Below are positions 18,720 to 29,325 of a stretch of DNA of 64,000 bases, piece after piece. Every line of letters begins with the position of its first letter. Position 1 is the first letter of the stretch. The position numbers and the translations under genes are program-made. The stretch is from assembly GCF_014235185.1 (NCBI RefSeq), contig NZ_CP060131.1, positions 4,657,501-4,721,500 on the forward strand, given 5' to 3'. The notes beneath the pieces are model-generated. The model was not told where the DNA came from and did not search any database. It saw only the letters and a program-made list of their open reading frames with translations. Source of the stretch: Pseudonocardia petroleophila. GTDB taxonomy: Bacteria > Actinomycetota > Actinomycetes > Mycobacteriales > Pseudonocardiaceae.

Positions 18720-20189
18720 CTAGGGCTGCACCGCGTTGGCCCGGATCACGTCGGCGTAGAACAGGGCGCTGTCCTTCACCGTGCGCTCCTGGGTGGTGTA
18801 GTCGACGTGCACGATCCCGAAGCGCTTGCCGTAGCCCCAGGCCCACTCGAAGTTGTCGAGCAGCGACCACACGCAGTACCCCACCACCGGCGCGCCCGCG
18901 GTGATCGCGGCGTGCACCGCGGCGATGTGGGTGCGCAGGTACTCGCGGCGGTCCGGGTCGGCGACGCGGCCGTCCGGGCCCACGACGTCGGGGAACGCGG
19001 CCCCGTTCTCGGTGACCAGCAGATCCAGGCCCGGTGCCTCGCGGGCCATCCGCACCAGCAGCTCGGTCATCCCGCGCGGGTCGATGCCCCAGCCCATGTC
19101 GGTCTTGCGGCCGGGGCGGAACGGGAACTCGACGTCCTCGCACGCGATCCACGGGCTCGCCGCCCCGTCGCCGTGGCCGTCGGCGTACTCCTTGGGCCGC
19201 TCCCGCGTCCAGTGCCGCACGACGGTGGGGGAGTAGTAGTTCACCCCCAGCACGTCGACGCCCCCCGCGGCGACGAGCTGCAGGTCACCGGGCCGCACGA
19301 ACCCCCAGTCGGTGACGCCCGCGGTGTCGGCGAGCACGTCGGCGGGGTAGCGGCCGCGCAGCAGGGGGTCCAGGAACACCCGGTTCTGCAGACCGTCGAC
19401 GCGGCGGGCGGCGTCGGCGTCGAGCGGCGAGTCGGTCTCCGGGCGCACCCACACCAGGTTCAGGCTGATCGAGATCCGGGCGTCCGGCACGGCCGCCCGG
19501 ATCGCGGCCGCGCCGAGGCCGTGGGCCAGGTTGAGGTGGTGCACCGCGGCGAGCGCCGCGGCGTCCTCGGTGCGCCCCGGCGCGTGCACGCCGCTGGCGT
19601 AGCCGAGGTAGGCGGTGCACCACGGCTCGTTGAGCGTGATGAACAGCCGCACCCGGTCACCCAGCGCCGCGGCGACCACGCCGGCGTACTCGGCGAACCG
19701 CTCCGCCGTCGCCCGGGAGGTCCAGCCGCCCGCGTCCTCCAGGGCCTGCGGGAGGTCCCAGTGGTAGAGCGTGACGGCCGGGGTGATGCCGGCGGCCAGC
19801 AGGGCGTCGACCAGGTCCGAGTAGAACGCCAGCCCCTCGGGGTTCACCGGGCCCAGCCCGTCGGCGGTGACCTGCGGCGTGATCCGCGACCAGGACACCG
19901 AGAACCGGTAGGAGGTGAGGCCGAGCCGGGCCATCAGGGCCACGTCGTCGCGGAAGCGGTGGTAGTGGTCGACGGCGACGTCCCCGGTGTCGCCGTCGAC
20001 CACCCGGCCCGGGGTGTGGGAGTAGGTGTCCCAGATCGACGGCGTGCGCCCGCCCTCCGCGGCGGCCCCCTCGATCTGGTACGCGGCGGTGGCCGAGCCC
20101 CACAGGAAGCCGGTCGGGAACGTCAGCGGTGCGGTGACCGGCCCTGCGTGCGTGCTGGTCACCGGGTGCGTGGTGGTCAAGCGGGTCAT
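18720..20189 (-). CDS. Glycoside hydrolase family 1 beta-glucosidase
   Basis: This 489-residue GH1 enzyme has acid/base Glu188 in TLNEP, nucleophile Glu394 in TENG, and the N-terminal signature FPTGFLWGSATAAYQIEG. No signal peptide is visible, so it likely hydrolyses imported beta-glucosides (for example cello-oligosaccharides) in the cytosol. The ATG at 20187-20189 overlaps the stop of the second permease gene, which makes it the last gene of the sugar-uptake operon. The set LacI regulator, binding protein, two permeases and GH1 mirrors the cebR-cebEFG-bglC system of Streptomyces. Confidence 0.94.
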   Translation of the reverse strand: MTRLTTTHPVTSTHAGPVTAPLTFPTGFLWGSATAAYQIEGAAAEGGRTPSIWDTYSHTPGRVVDGDTGDVAVDHYHRFRDDVALMARLGLTSYRFSVSWSRITPQVTADGLGPVNPEGLAFYSDLVDALLAAGITPAVTLYHWDLPQALEDAGGWTSRATAERFAEYAGVVAAALGDRVRLFITLNEPWCTAYLGYASGVHAPGRTEDAAALAAVHHLNLAHGLGAAAIRAAVPDARISISLNLVWVRPETDSPLDADAARRVDGLQNRVFLDPLLRGRYPADVLADTAGVTDWGFVRPGDLQLVAAGGVDVLGVNYYSPTVVRHWTRERPKEYADGHGDGAASPWIACEDVEFPFRPGRKTDMGWGIDPRGMTELLVRMAREAPGLDLLVTENGAAFPDVVGPDGRVADPDRREYLRTHIAAVHAAITAGAPVVGYCVWSLLDNFEWAWGYGKRFGIVHVDYTTQERTVKDSALFYADVIRANAVQP

Positions 20190-21073
20190 CCCTTCACGGC
20201 GCCGGCGATGATGCCGCCGACGATCTGACGGCCCAGCAGCAGGAAGACCACGATCACCGGCAGCGTCCCGACGAGGGTGCCCGCCATGATCACCGAGGTG
20301 TCCGGGACGTACCCGCTGCCGAGGTTGTTGAGGGCCACCTGGACGGTGGGGTTGGACGAGTTGAGCGTGATGACCGGCCAGAAGAAGTCGTTCCAGGCCG
20401 TCATGAACGTGAGCATCGCGAGCACCGCCATGCCCGGGCGGGCGATCGGCAGCACGATCGAGACGAACGTCCGCAGGGAGGTGGCCCCGTCGACCTTCGC
20501 CGCGTCGAGCAGCTCGTCGGGCAGCGTCTGCACGAGGTACTGACGCATGAAGAACACCCCGAACGCCGCCACCAGCGACGGCAGGATCACCGAGCTGAGC
20601 TCGCCGGCCAGCCCGAGGTTCGCCATCAGCGCGTAGAGCGGGACGACGCCGAGGCTCGGCGGGATCATCATCGTGCCCAGCGCCACCGCGAACAGCGTCG
20701 CGCGGCCGCGGAAGCGCAGCTTGGCGAACGCGAAGCCGGCCAGGGTGCACAGCAGCACCGTGCTGACCGTGATCACGCCGGAGACGATCGTGGAGTTCAC
20801 CAGCGCGAGGCCGATGTCCTGCGAGTCGATCGCCTTGACGATGTTGGACCACAGGTCCGGGCCCGGCGTCAGCGGCGGCGGCGTCCGGTTCATCTCCGCC
20901 ATCGGCCGGCTGGCCGCGACGATCATGTAGTAGAAGGGGACGAGGAAGACGAACGCGGTGACCCCGAGCAGGACGTAGCTCAGCGGACCCGCGGAGTCGT
21001 TGCGGCGCAGCCGCTTGCGCGACGTCGCCGGCGGCACCGGCGTGACGGGCGGTCGTTCCAGGGTCGCGGTCAC
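20186..21073 (-). CDS. Carbohydrate ABC transporter permease (MalG/CebG type)
   Basis: This 295-residue membrane protein has about six hydrophobic segments and the EAA-type cytoplasmic loop LPDELLDAAKVDGATSLRTF near residue 200. That loop is the diagnostic coupling motif of sugar importers. The GTG at 21071-21073 overlaps the stop of the preceding permease. With that permease it forms the membrane channel. No ATPase gene is present in the operon; as in the Streptomyces ceb system, a shared MsiK-like ATPase elsewhere would be needed. Confidence 0.9.
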   Translation of the reverse strand: MTATLERPPVTPVPPATSRKRLRRNDSAGPLSYVLLGVTAFVFLVPFYYMIVAASRPMAEMNRTPPPLTPGPDLWSNIVKAIDSQDIGLALVNSTIVSGVITVSTVLLCTLAGFAFAKLRFRGRATLFAVALGTMMIPPSLGVVPLYALMANLGLAGELSSVILPSLVAAFGVFFMRQYLVQTLPDELLDAAKVDGATSLRTFVSIVLPIARPGMAVLAMLTFMTAWNDFFWPVITLNSSNPTVQVALNNLGSGYVPDTSVIMAGTLVGTLPVIVVFLLLGRQIVGGIIAGAVKG

Positions 21074-22023
21074 TTCGGGGCCCTCCGCTTCGCCAGCCGG
21101 GTGTTGACCAGGACCAGCACGATGATCAGCAGGAAGGTCACCCACGCGACGGTCGCGGCGCGGCCGAGGCTGCCGTAGGTCCAGCCCTGCTGGTACATGA
21201 ACAGCCCGAGGGTCTGGTACTGCCCGAGCGCGCCGCCGTCGGGCTTCCCGCCGCCGAAGATCAGCGGCTCGCCGAAGAGCTGGCTGGCCCCGATCGTCGA
21301 GACGACGATCGTGAACAGGATCGTCGGCCGCAGTCCGGGCAGCGTGACGTGCCGGAACTGCTGCCAGCGGCTCGCCCCGTCCAGCGCGGCGGCCTCGTAG
21401 AGGTCCTGGCTGATCGACTGCATGCCGGCCAGGTAGATCAGGGCGTTGTAGCCGGTCCAGCGCCAGATGACGATGACCGAGATGGCGACCTGGGCCGTCC
21501 AGTCGCCGTTGCGCCAGTCGACCGCGTCGACGCCGACGATGCCGAGCAGCCAGTTGACGGCCCCGGCGTCGCGGCCGAAGAGCTGCGCGAACACCAGCGC
21601 CGCGGCCGCCACCGACGTGGCGTACGGCATGATCATCGAGACGCGGAAGAAGGTGCGGCCCCGCATCCGGTAGTTGAGCAGGTGCGCGAGGCCCAGTGCC
21701 AGCGCGAGCTGCGGCACCGTCGACAGGACGCCGATGGTGAACGTCTTCCACAGCGCGTTGTAGAACTCCGGATTGGACAGCAGCCAGGTGTAGTTGTCCA
21801 GCCCCAGCCACTCCATGTCCGACCCGAGCCGGTAGGAGTGCAGGCTGATCCACGCGGTGTAGATCAGCGGGAACAGCCCGAACGCGGCGAAGAGCAGGAA
21901 GAACGGGGCGACGTAGGCGTAGGGGGCGGAGCGCTCCTCGACCTGGAACAGCCGGGTGCGCCACGGGGTCCCGGCCCCCGGGGGCGTACGCACCCCGGGA
22001 GCCGGACGGAGCGGGGTCGACAC
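21070..22023 (-). CDS. Carbohydrate ABC transporter permease (MalF/CebF type)
   Basis: This 317-residue permease has a cytoplasmic N-terminal tail, about six hydrophobic segments and the EAA loop SQDLYEAAALDGASRWQQF near residue 220. The GTG at 22021-22023 lies two bases after the stop of the binding-protein gene, so both should be co-translated. The longer open frame upstream is a shadow of the binding protein. It forms a heterodimer with the downstream permease. Confidence 0.9.
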   Translation of the reverse strand: MSTPLRPAPGVRTPPGAGTPWRTRLFQVEERSAPYAYVAPFFLLFAAFGLFPLIYTAWISLHSYRLGSDMEWLGLDNYTWLLSNPEFYNALWKTFTIGVLSTVPQLALALGLAHLLNYRMRGRTFFRVSMIMPYATSVAAAALVFAQLFGRDAGAVNWLLGIVGVDAVDWRNGDWTAQVAISVIVIWRWTGYNALIYLAGMQSISQDLYEAAALDGASRWQQFRHVTLPGLRPTILFTIVVSTIGASQLFGEPLIFGGGKPDGGALGQYQTLGLFMYQQGWTYGSLGRAATVAWVTFLLIIVLVLVNTRLAKRRAPK

Positions 22024-22025
22024 GA

Positions 22026-23318
22026 TCAGCCGACCTGGTTGTTCACGTCGGCGAGTGCGGAGTTCCAGGCGTCCGCGGGGGCGACCCCGTTGGCCTCGAC
22101 CGACAGCAGCGCCTGCACCATCGCGCTCTTGATCACGCCGTCCTCCGGGCCGAGGATCTGCACCGGGGCGTTCTGCGTCGAGGTGGAGAAGATCTGGCCG
22201 ATCGGGGCGTCGTTGAACCACGGGTCGGTGGCGTCGGCGACCATCTCGATGCCGCCCGTCGTCGACGGGAAGTTGCCGGCGGAGGCGAAGACCTCGGCCT
22301 GGCGCTCGGGGGCGGTGAGCCACGCGGCGAGCTTCGCGGCCTCCTCGACGTGCTCGCTGGAGGCCGGGATGCCGAGGTAGGCGCCGCCCCAGTTGCCGCC
22401 GGCCCCGCCGGGAAGGGTCGTGACGTTCCACAGGCCCGCGCCGGCGTCACCGGCCTTGCCCTTGATGTAGCCGATCATCCAGGACGGGCAGGCGATGGTG
22501 GCGAAGCTGCCCGAGGCGAAGCCCGCGTCCCAACCGGGGTCGACGAACTGCTCGAGGCGGGCGATGAGCCCGGCCTGGCCGGCCGCGGCGGCGGTGTCGA
22601 ACGCGCTGCGCACGGCGGGGTTGGTCTCGTGCACCAGCGCGCCGGCCGCGTCGTAGTAGATCTCCTGCTCGGTGGAGATGATCGCGTTGTAGAACCCGCC
22701 CGCGGAGTCCATCCACGCGCTGCCGGCGGGGGCGGCGGCCTGGTACTCACGGCCGAGGGCGAGGTAGTCGTCCCAGCTGGTGAGGCGGGCCGAGAGGGCG
22801 GCGGGGTCGGTGGGCAGCCCGGCCTGGGCGAGCAGGTCGGACCGGTAGCAGATGCCCATCGGGCCGATGTCGGTGCCGAGGCCGAGCACGGCGCCGTCGG
22901 CCGTGGTGGCGGCGGGCTCCTTCCACTCCACGTAGTTCGCGATGGAGTCGGCGGCCGGGGTGTCGCGCAGGTCGGTCCACAGGTCCTGCTGGTTGGCGAC
23001 GACGTCGGCGATGCGCGCGACCTCGATGCCCTGGATGTCGGCGACGCCGCTGCCCGAGGCCAGCCGGGTCTGCAGCGCGGGCCAGTACTTGTCCTCGCCC
23101 TGCGTGGACTCGTAGGTGATGGTGATGCCCGGGTTCTCGGCCTCGTAGCGGTCGAACAGGCCGAGCTCCTCGTAGCCGAAGGTCCCGAACAGGCTGACGG
23201 TCAGCTCGACCGGGCCGCCCTCGGCGGGCGCCGACCCGCCGCCTCCGCAGGCGGCGAGCAGCAGCGTGCCCGCCACGGCGGTGGCGAGTGCTGCGGTGGT
23301 CTTCTTCCGAACGGTCAT
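22026..23318 (-). CDS. Extracellular sugar-binding lipoprotein of an ABC importer
   Basis: This 430-residue binding protein has a lipoprotein signal (positively charged start, hydrophobic core, lipobox LLAAC near residue 24) followed by a Gly/Ser-rich linker. The mature family-1 solute-binding fold includes VELTVSLFGTFGYEE and YYDAAGALVHET. The ATG at 23316-23318 has a clear ribosome site (GGAGGACAT) upstream. It is the first gene of the sugar-uptake operon, lying downstream of two palindromic operator candidates. The ligand is probably a beta-glucoside oligosaccharide, given the GH1 enzyme, but this is inference. Confidence 0.9.
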   Translation of the reverse strand: MTVRKKTTAALATAVAGTLLLAACGGGGSAPAEGGPVELTVSLFGTFGYEELGLFDRYEAENPGITITYESTQGEDKYWPALQTRLASGSGVADIQGIEVARIADVVANQQDLWTDLRDTPAADSIANYVEWKEPAATTADGAVLGLGTDIGPMGICYRSDLLAQAGLPTDPAALSARLTSWDDYLALGREYQAAAPAGSAWMDSAGGFYNAIISTEQEIYYDAAGALVHETNPAVRSAFDTAAAAGQAGLIARLEQFVDPGWDAGFASGSFATIACPSWMIGYIKGKAGDAGAGLWNVTTLPGGAGGNWGGAYLGIPASSEHVEEAAKLAAWLTAPERQAEVFASAGNFPSTTGGIEMVADATDPWFNDAPIGQIFSTSTQNAPVQILGPEDGVIKSAMVQALLSVEANGVAPADAWNSALADVNNQVG

Positions 23319-23366
23319 CGCGATGTCCTCCAGTGCCGGCGGCGTCGTCGGCGGTGGGCGCGTTGC

Positions 23367-23382
23367 GTGAGAGCGCGCTCAC
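23367..23382. promoter_or_regulatory. LacI-family operator candidate 1
   Basis: GTGAGAGCGCGCTCAC is palindromic at 14 of 16 positions, with the central GC step typical of LacI-family sites. It lies 49 bases upstream of the binding-protein start. Confidence 0.7.
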
Positions 23383-23423
23383 ACCGTGAGGAGGAGAGTG
23401 GACCCGATGGGGTGAGAAGTCAA

Positions 23424-23435
23424 GAGAGCGCTCTC
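23424..23435. promoter_or_regulatory. LacI-family operator candidate 2
   Basis: GAGAGCGCTCTC is a perfect 12-base palindrome between the LacI gene and the sugar operon. The core GAGCGCTC is the one found in the remembered Streptomyces CebR site (TGGGAGCGCTCCCA). Confidence 0.75.
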
Positions 23436-23455
23436 ACGAGGTCGCTCCACGCGGT

Positions 23456-24490
23456 CTACGCGGAGTCGCGGCGGACGATCTCCGTCGGCAGGATCACCGG
23501 GGCCTGGGGCTCGCCGCCGTGGGTGATCTGGTCGAGCAGCAGCGTGGCCAGCGTGCGGCCCATCTCGACCATCGGCTGGCGGACCGTCGTGAGCGCGGGC
23601 TGGGCCGACGCCGCGATCGCGGAGTCGTCGAAGCCGACCACCGCGACGTCCTCGGGCACGCGGCGCCCCGACTCCCGCACGGCCTGCAGCGCACCGGCCG
23701 CCATCAGGTCGTTCGCGGCGAACACGCCGTCGATGGCGGGGTCGGCGGCGAGCAGGTCGAGCATCGCGCGCCGGCCCCCGGCGATGCTGAAGTCGCCGTC
23801 GGCCGCCCCCGCGTCGACGACGTCGTGGGCGGCCAGCTCGGCGCGGAACCCGTCGACGCGGTCGACGGAGGCGGCCATGTCGAGCGGACCGGTGATCGTC
23901 GCGATCCGCCTGCGGCCCAGCTGCGCGAGCAGGCGCACCGCGGCCATCGCCCCGCCGACGTTGTCGGCGTCGACGTAGGTGAGCGGGGTGCGCGACTCGT
24001 GCGCGAACGGGCGCCCGGAGAGCACGACCGGCACCCCGGCGTCCTGCAGGCGGCGGGGGAGCGGGTCGTCGCCGTGCAGGGAGACCAGGATCGCGCCGTC
24101 GAGGTGCCCGCCCAGGGCGAACCGCTCGAAGCGCTGCCGCTCGACGTCGTCGCCGCTGACCACGGCGAACACCAGCTGCATGTCGTGGCGGGCCACCACC
24201 CCGTGCGCCCCGTGCAGGACCTGCGAGAAGTAGGGGTCGGCGAAGAACCGGTCCTCGGACTCGGCGACGACGAAGGCGATCGAGTCGCTGCGCCGCGTCA
24301 TCAGCGAGCGGGCCGCCCGGTTGGTCACGTAGCGCAGCTCCGCGGCCGCCCGGAGCACGGCCTCGCGCGCCTGCGGCCCGACCTTCGTCGACCCGGACAG
24401 CACCCGGCCCGCCGTGGCCCGGGAGACGCCGGCCCGCGCGGCCACCGACTCCAGCGTGGGCGCGCCACCGCCGCCGTTCCGCCCCGCCAT
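23456..24490 (-). CDS. LacI family transcriptional regulator of the sugar operon (CebR-like)
   Basis: This 344-residue regulator has an N-terminal LacI helix-turn-helix (TLESVAARAGVSRATAGRVL, about residues 12-31), the hinge-helix region and a periplasmic-binding-like effector domain containing VVGFDDSAIAASAQPALTTV. The start ATG has GGGGAGG four bases upstream. It lies upstream of and co-oriented with the binding-protein/permease/GH1 operon, with two palindromic sites between. It most likely represses that operon until a sugar ligand is bound. The Ala in SRATAGRVL, where most family members have Val, is a small deviation in the recognition helix. Confidence 0.9.
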   Translation of the reverse strand: MAGRNGGGGAPTLESVAARAGVSRATAGRVLSGSTKVGPQAREAVLRAAAELRYVTNRAARSLMTRRSDSIAFVVAESEDRFFADPYFSQVLHGAHGVVARHDMQLVFAVVSGDDVERQRFERFALGGHLDGAILVSLHGDDPLPRRLQDAGVPVVLSGRPFAHESRTPLTYVDADNVGGAMAAVRLLAQLGRRRIATITGPLDMAASVDRVDGFRAELAAHDVVDAGAADGDFSIAGGRRAMLDLLAADPAIDGVFAANDLMAAGALQAVRESGRRVPEDVAVVGFDDSAIAASAQPALTTVRQPMVEMGRTLATLLLDQITHGGEPQAPVILPTEIVRRDSA

Positions 24491-24554
24491 CCGACCTCCC
24501 CGGTCCGTTGCCCCGCGTCATGGTCGCAGGTGGCGCCGGGCCGGATCCGCAGGC

Positions 24555-25382
24555 TCAGGTCACGTCGACGCGTCCGGCCCCGGCGTAGACGTTCATCGTC
24601 TCCCCGCGCAGGAACCCGACCAGCGTGACGCCCGCGTCCTCGGCCAGCTCCACGGCGAGCGAGCTCGGGGCCGAGACCGCCGAGAGCACCGGCACCCCGG
24701 CCATCACGGCCTTCTGCACCAGCTCGAACGACGCCCGCCCGGACACCATCAGCACCGTGCCCGCCGCCGGGACCCGGCCGTCGAGCAGGGCCCACCCGAG
24801 CACCTTGTCGACGGCGTTGTGCCTGCCGACGTCCTCGCGGGCGACGAGCAGCTCGCCGTCGGCGGTGAACAGGCCCGCGGCGTGCAGGCCGCCGGTGGTG
24901 TCGAACAGCTTCTGGGCCGCGCGCAGCCGGTCGGGCAGGGCGCTGAGCAGCGCGGGCGTGACGGTCACCGGGTCGGCGGCTGGGGAGAAGCGGGTCTTGA
25001 GGCGGACGGCGTCGAGGCTCGCCTTCCCGCACACCCCGCACGACGACGTCGTGTAGAAGTTGCGCTCGATGCTGGCGTCCGGCGGCTGCACGCCGGGAGC
25101 GAGCCCCACGTCGAGGACGTTGTAGGTGTTGCGGCCGTCGTCGTCGAAGGAGTCGCAGTAGCGGGCGGTGGCGATGTCGGCCGCGCTGCCGAGCACCCCC
25201 TCCGTCAGCAGGAACCCGTGCGCCAGCTCGACGTCGTGGCCGGGGGTGCGCATGGTGACCGACAGCGGCTTGCCGTCGACGCGCAGCTCCAGCGGTTCCT
25301 CGGCGGCCAGGGTGTCGAGCGTCCGCTGCGCCCCGCCCGGCCCGATCCGGACCACCGGCCTGCGGATGCTGAGCCGACCCAT
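24555..25382 (-). CDS. fdhD: FdhD, formate dehydrogenase accessory sulfurtransferase
   Basis: This 275-residue FdhD carries the cysteine motif SSCGVCGKASL near residue 115, the cysteines that relay sulfur from a cysteine desulfurase to the molybdenum cofactor of formate dehydrogenase. It also has the C-terminal segments AREDVGRHNAVDKVLG and VSGRASFELVQKA. Start ATG 25380-25382 (MGRLSIRRP) is preceded by AGGAGAGA; the ATG 48 bases upstream would overlap a palindrome in the divergent promoter. It is divergent from the formate dehydrogenase operon, which it should serve. Confidence 0.94.
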   Translation of the reverse strand: MGRLSIRRPVVRIGPGGAQRTLDTLAAEEPLELRVDGKPLSVTMRTPGHDVELAHGFLLTEGVLGSAADIATARYCDSFDDDGRNTYNVLDVGLAPGVQPPDASIERNFYTTSSCGVCGKASLDAVRLKTRFSPAADPVTVTPALLSALPDRLRAAQKLFDTTGGLHAAGLFTADGELLVAREDVGRHNAVDKVLGWALLDGRVPAAGTVLMVSGRASFELVQKAVMAGVPVLSAVSAPSSLAVELAEDAGVTLVGFLRGETMNVYAGAGRVDVT

Positions 25383-25407
25383 TCTCTCCTCCAGTGACGC
25401 AGGACAC

Positions 25408-25426
25408 CCACGATCATCTATCGTGG
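25408..25426. promoter_or_regulatory. Perfect inverted repeat in the fdhD/fdhA divergent promoter
   Basis: CCACGAT-N5-ATCGTGG is a perfect 7-base inverted repeat centred in the 80-base region between the fdhD and fdhA starts, 36 bases before the fdhA ATG. Placement suggests an operator controlling both directions. The regulator is unknown and no candidate gene lies beside it. Confidence 0.55.
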
Positions 25427-25462
25427 CCAACGGTAGTCCTGTTCCCGCTGGAAGGACCGACG

Positions 25463-27397
25463 ATGCGCCGCCGCCGTCCCCGTCACGTCCGGATCACCGA
25501 GCCTCTCGTCCGCGAGAACGGCGTTCTCCGGCCCGCCACGTGGGACGAGGCGCTCGACCGCGCCGCCGCCGGGTTCCGGGGCGTGGCGCCCGAGGCGTTC
25601 GGGATGTTCAGCTGCTCCAAGGCCACCAACGAGATGAACTTCACCGCGCAGAAGTTCGCGCGGGCGGTGATGGGGTCGAACAACGTCGACTCCTGCAACC
25701 GCACTTGACACGCTCCCTCGGTCGTCGGTCTGACGGCCACGTTCGGAGCCGGTGGCGGCACCTCGTCCTACGTCGAGGCGGAGCACGCCGACCTGCTCGT
25801 CCTGTGGGGCTCCAACGCGCGTGAGACCCACCCGATCTTCTTCCACCACGTGCTGCAGGGGCTGAAGAACGGCGCCCGCATGTACTCGGTCGACCCGCGC
25901 CGCACGTCCACGGCGCAGTGGGCCGACGCGTGGCTCGGGCTCGACGTCGGCACCGACATCGCGCTCGCCAACGCCATCGGCCGCGAGATCATCCACGCGG
26001 GGCTGGTGAACGAGGAGTTCGTGCGCACCGCCACGGAGCACTTCGAGGAGTACCGGGCCACGGTCGAGCCCTACACGCTCGAGCGGGCGCAGGAGATCAC
26101 CGGCGTCGACGCCGCACTGATCCGCGAGCTCGCCCACGCCTACGCCACCGCCGAGCGCGCGCAGCTGTGCTGGACCCTCGGCATCACCGAGCACCACAAC
26201 GCCGCCGACTACGTGTTCGCGCTGATCGACCTGGCGCTGCTCACCGGGCACGTCGGCCGCTACGGCTCGGGCCTGGTGCCGCTGCGCGGGCAGAACAACG
26301 TGCAGGGCGGCGGCGACATGGGGGCGATCCCGGCCAAGCTCCCCGGCGGCTACGACGTGGGCGACGACGTCGCGCGGGCCCGCTACGGGCGGGCGTGGGG
26401 CACCACCCTGTCGACGACGCCGGGCATGCACCTGTCGCAGATGTTCGAGGCGATGGAGACCGGGCAGCTGAGGGCGCTGTACTGCATCGGGGAGAACCCG
26501 GCGGAGTCCGAGGCCAACGCCACCCACTCCCGGCACCTGCTGGAGGGGCTCGACCACCTCGTCGTCCAGGACATCTTCCGCACCGCCACGGCCGACATGG
26601 CCGACGTCGTGCTGCCCGCGGCGGCCGACTGGTGCGAGTACGAGGGCACCGTCACCAACTCCGAGCGGCGGGTGCAGCGGGTCCGCAAGGCGATCGACCC
26701 GCCCGGGCTCGCGCGTCCGGACACCCACATCATCTGCGCGATCGCCGACCGGCTGGGGCAGAGCTGGGGCGAGCCGACCGCGGAGCAGGTGTGGGACGAG
26801 CTGCGGTCGCTGTCGCTGAACTGGCACCACGGCATGAGCTACGAGCGCCTCGACGCGCTCGGCGGCCTGCAGTGGCCGTGCCCGTCGCTGGACCACCCGG
26901 GCACGCCGCTCATGCACGCGCGGCTGTGGGAGTCCGGCGAGGCGCGCGGGAAGGCGGCGCCGTTCACACCGGTCGAGCACGTACCGCCGGTCGACACGCT
27001 CACGCCCGAGTACCCGATCCGCCTCACCACGGTCCGGGTGCTCGACGCCTACAACTCCGGGGTGCAGACCGGGGGCTACGCCTCGCCGCTGCGCCGCCGC
27101 GAGGCGCTGCGGATGGACGCCGCCGACGGGGCCCGCCTCGGCATCGCCGACGGCGACCGCGTGCGCGTCACGTCGCGGCGGGGCTCGGTGGAGGCGCCGG
27201 TGGCGTTCGACCCCTCGCTGCGGCCCGGGCTCGCGAGCTTCACCCCGCACTTCTCCGAGGAGGTCGACGTCAACGTGCTGACGAACGACGCGTGGGACCC
27301 GAAGTCGGGCACCTCGGAGTTCAAGGCGACGGCCGTGCGCATCGAGCGGGTCGCCGAGGCGGAGCGGCCGGCGACCCTGCCGGTGGCGGGCGGCTGA
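25463..27397 (+). CDS. fdhA: Selenocysteine-containing formate dehydrogenase catalytic subunit (UGA read through at 25706-25708)
   Basis: This molybdopterin (bis-MGD) oxidoreductase catalytic domain is 644 residues long if the in-frame TGA at codon 82 is read as selenocysteine. The context NNVDSCNRT-Sec-HAPSVVGL aligns residue for residue with the E. coli FdhF active site (NNVDCCARV-Sec-HGPSVAGL), including the following His. Homology continues in frame beyond the TGA (VLWGSNARETHPIFFHHVLQ, PLRGQNNVQGGGDMGAIP, LPAAADWCEYEGTVTN), so this is neither a frameshift nor decay. The start is ATG 25463, with GGAAGGA six bases upstream. The protein lacks the usual N-terminal [4Fe-4S] domain, which is found at the end of the protein encoded at 29325-30275. 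It oxidises formate to CO2 (or the reverse) and passes electrons to the NuoE/F fusion. Confidence 0.9.
25706..25749 (+). promoter_or_regulatory. SECIS-like element for selenocysteine insertion
   Basis: The UGA is followed after 18 bases by the loop GGUCU, closed by GGUCGUC (25720-25726) pairing with GACGGCC (25732-25738). A lower GCUCC/GGAGC stem lies at 25712-25716/25745-25749. Counting from the U of UGA as 1, U17, G23 and U24, the positions contacted by SelB in E. coli fdhF, are all present at the same numbers. The E. coli comparison is from memory. Confidence 0.82.
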
Positions 27398-27429
27398 CGG
27401 ACGTGTGCACGGTCGAGCGGGGAGTGTGA

Positions 27430-29324
<1,895 letters not shown>

Positions 29325-29325
<1 letters not shown>

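Noticed and set aside
25394..25850. Frameshift or pseudogene reading of the formate dehydrogenase gene
   Set aside because: The frame is the same on both sides of the TGA, the flanking residues match the selenocysteine site of FdhF, and a SECIS-like hairpin follows; decay would not produce this.
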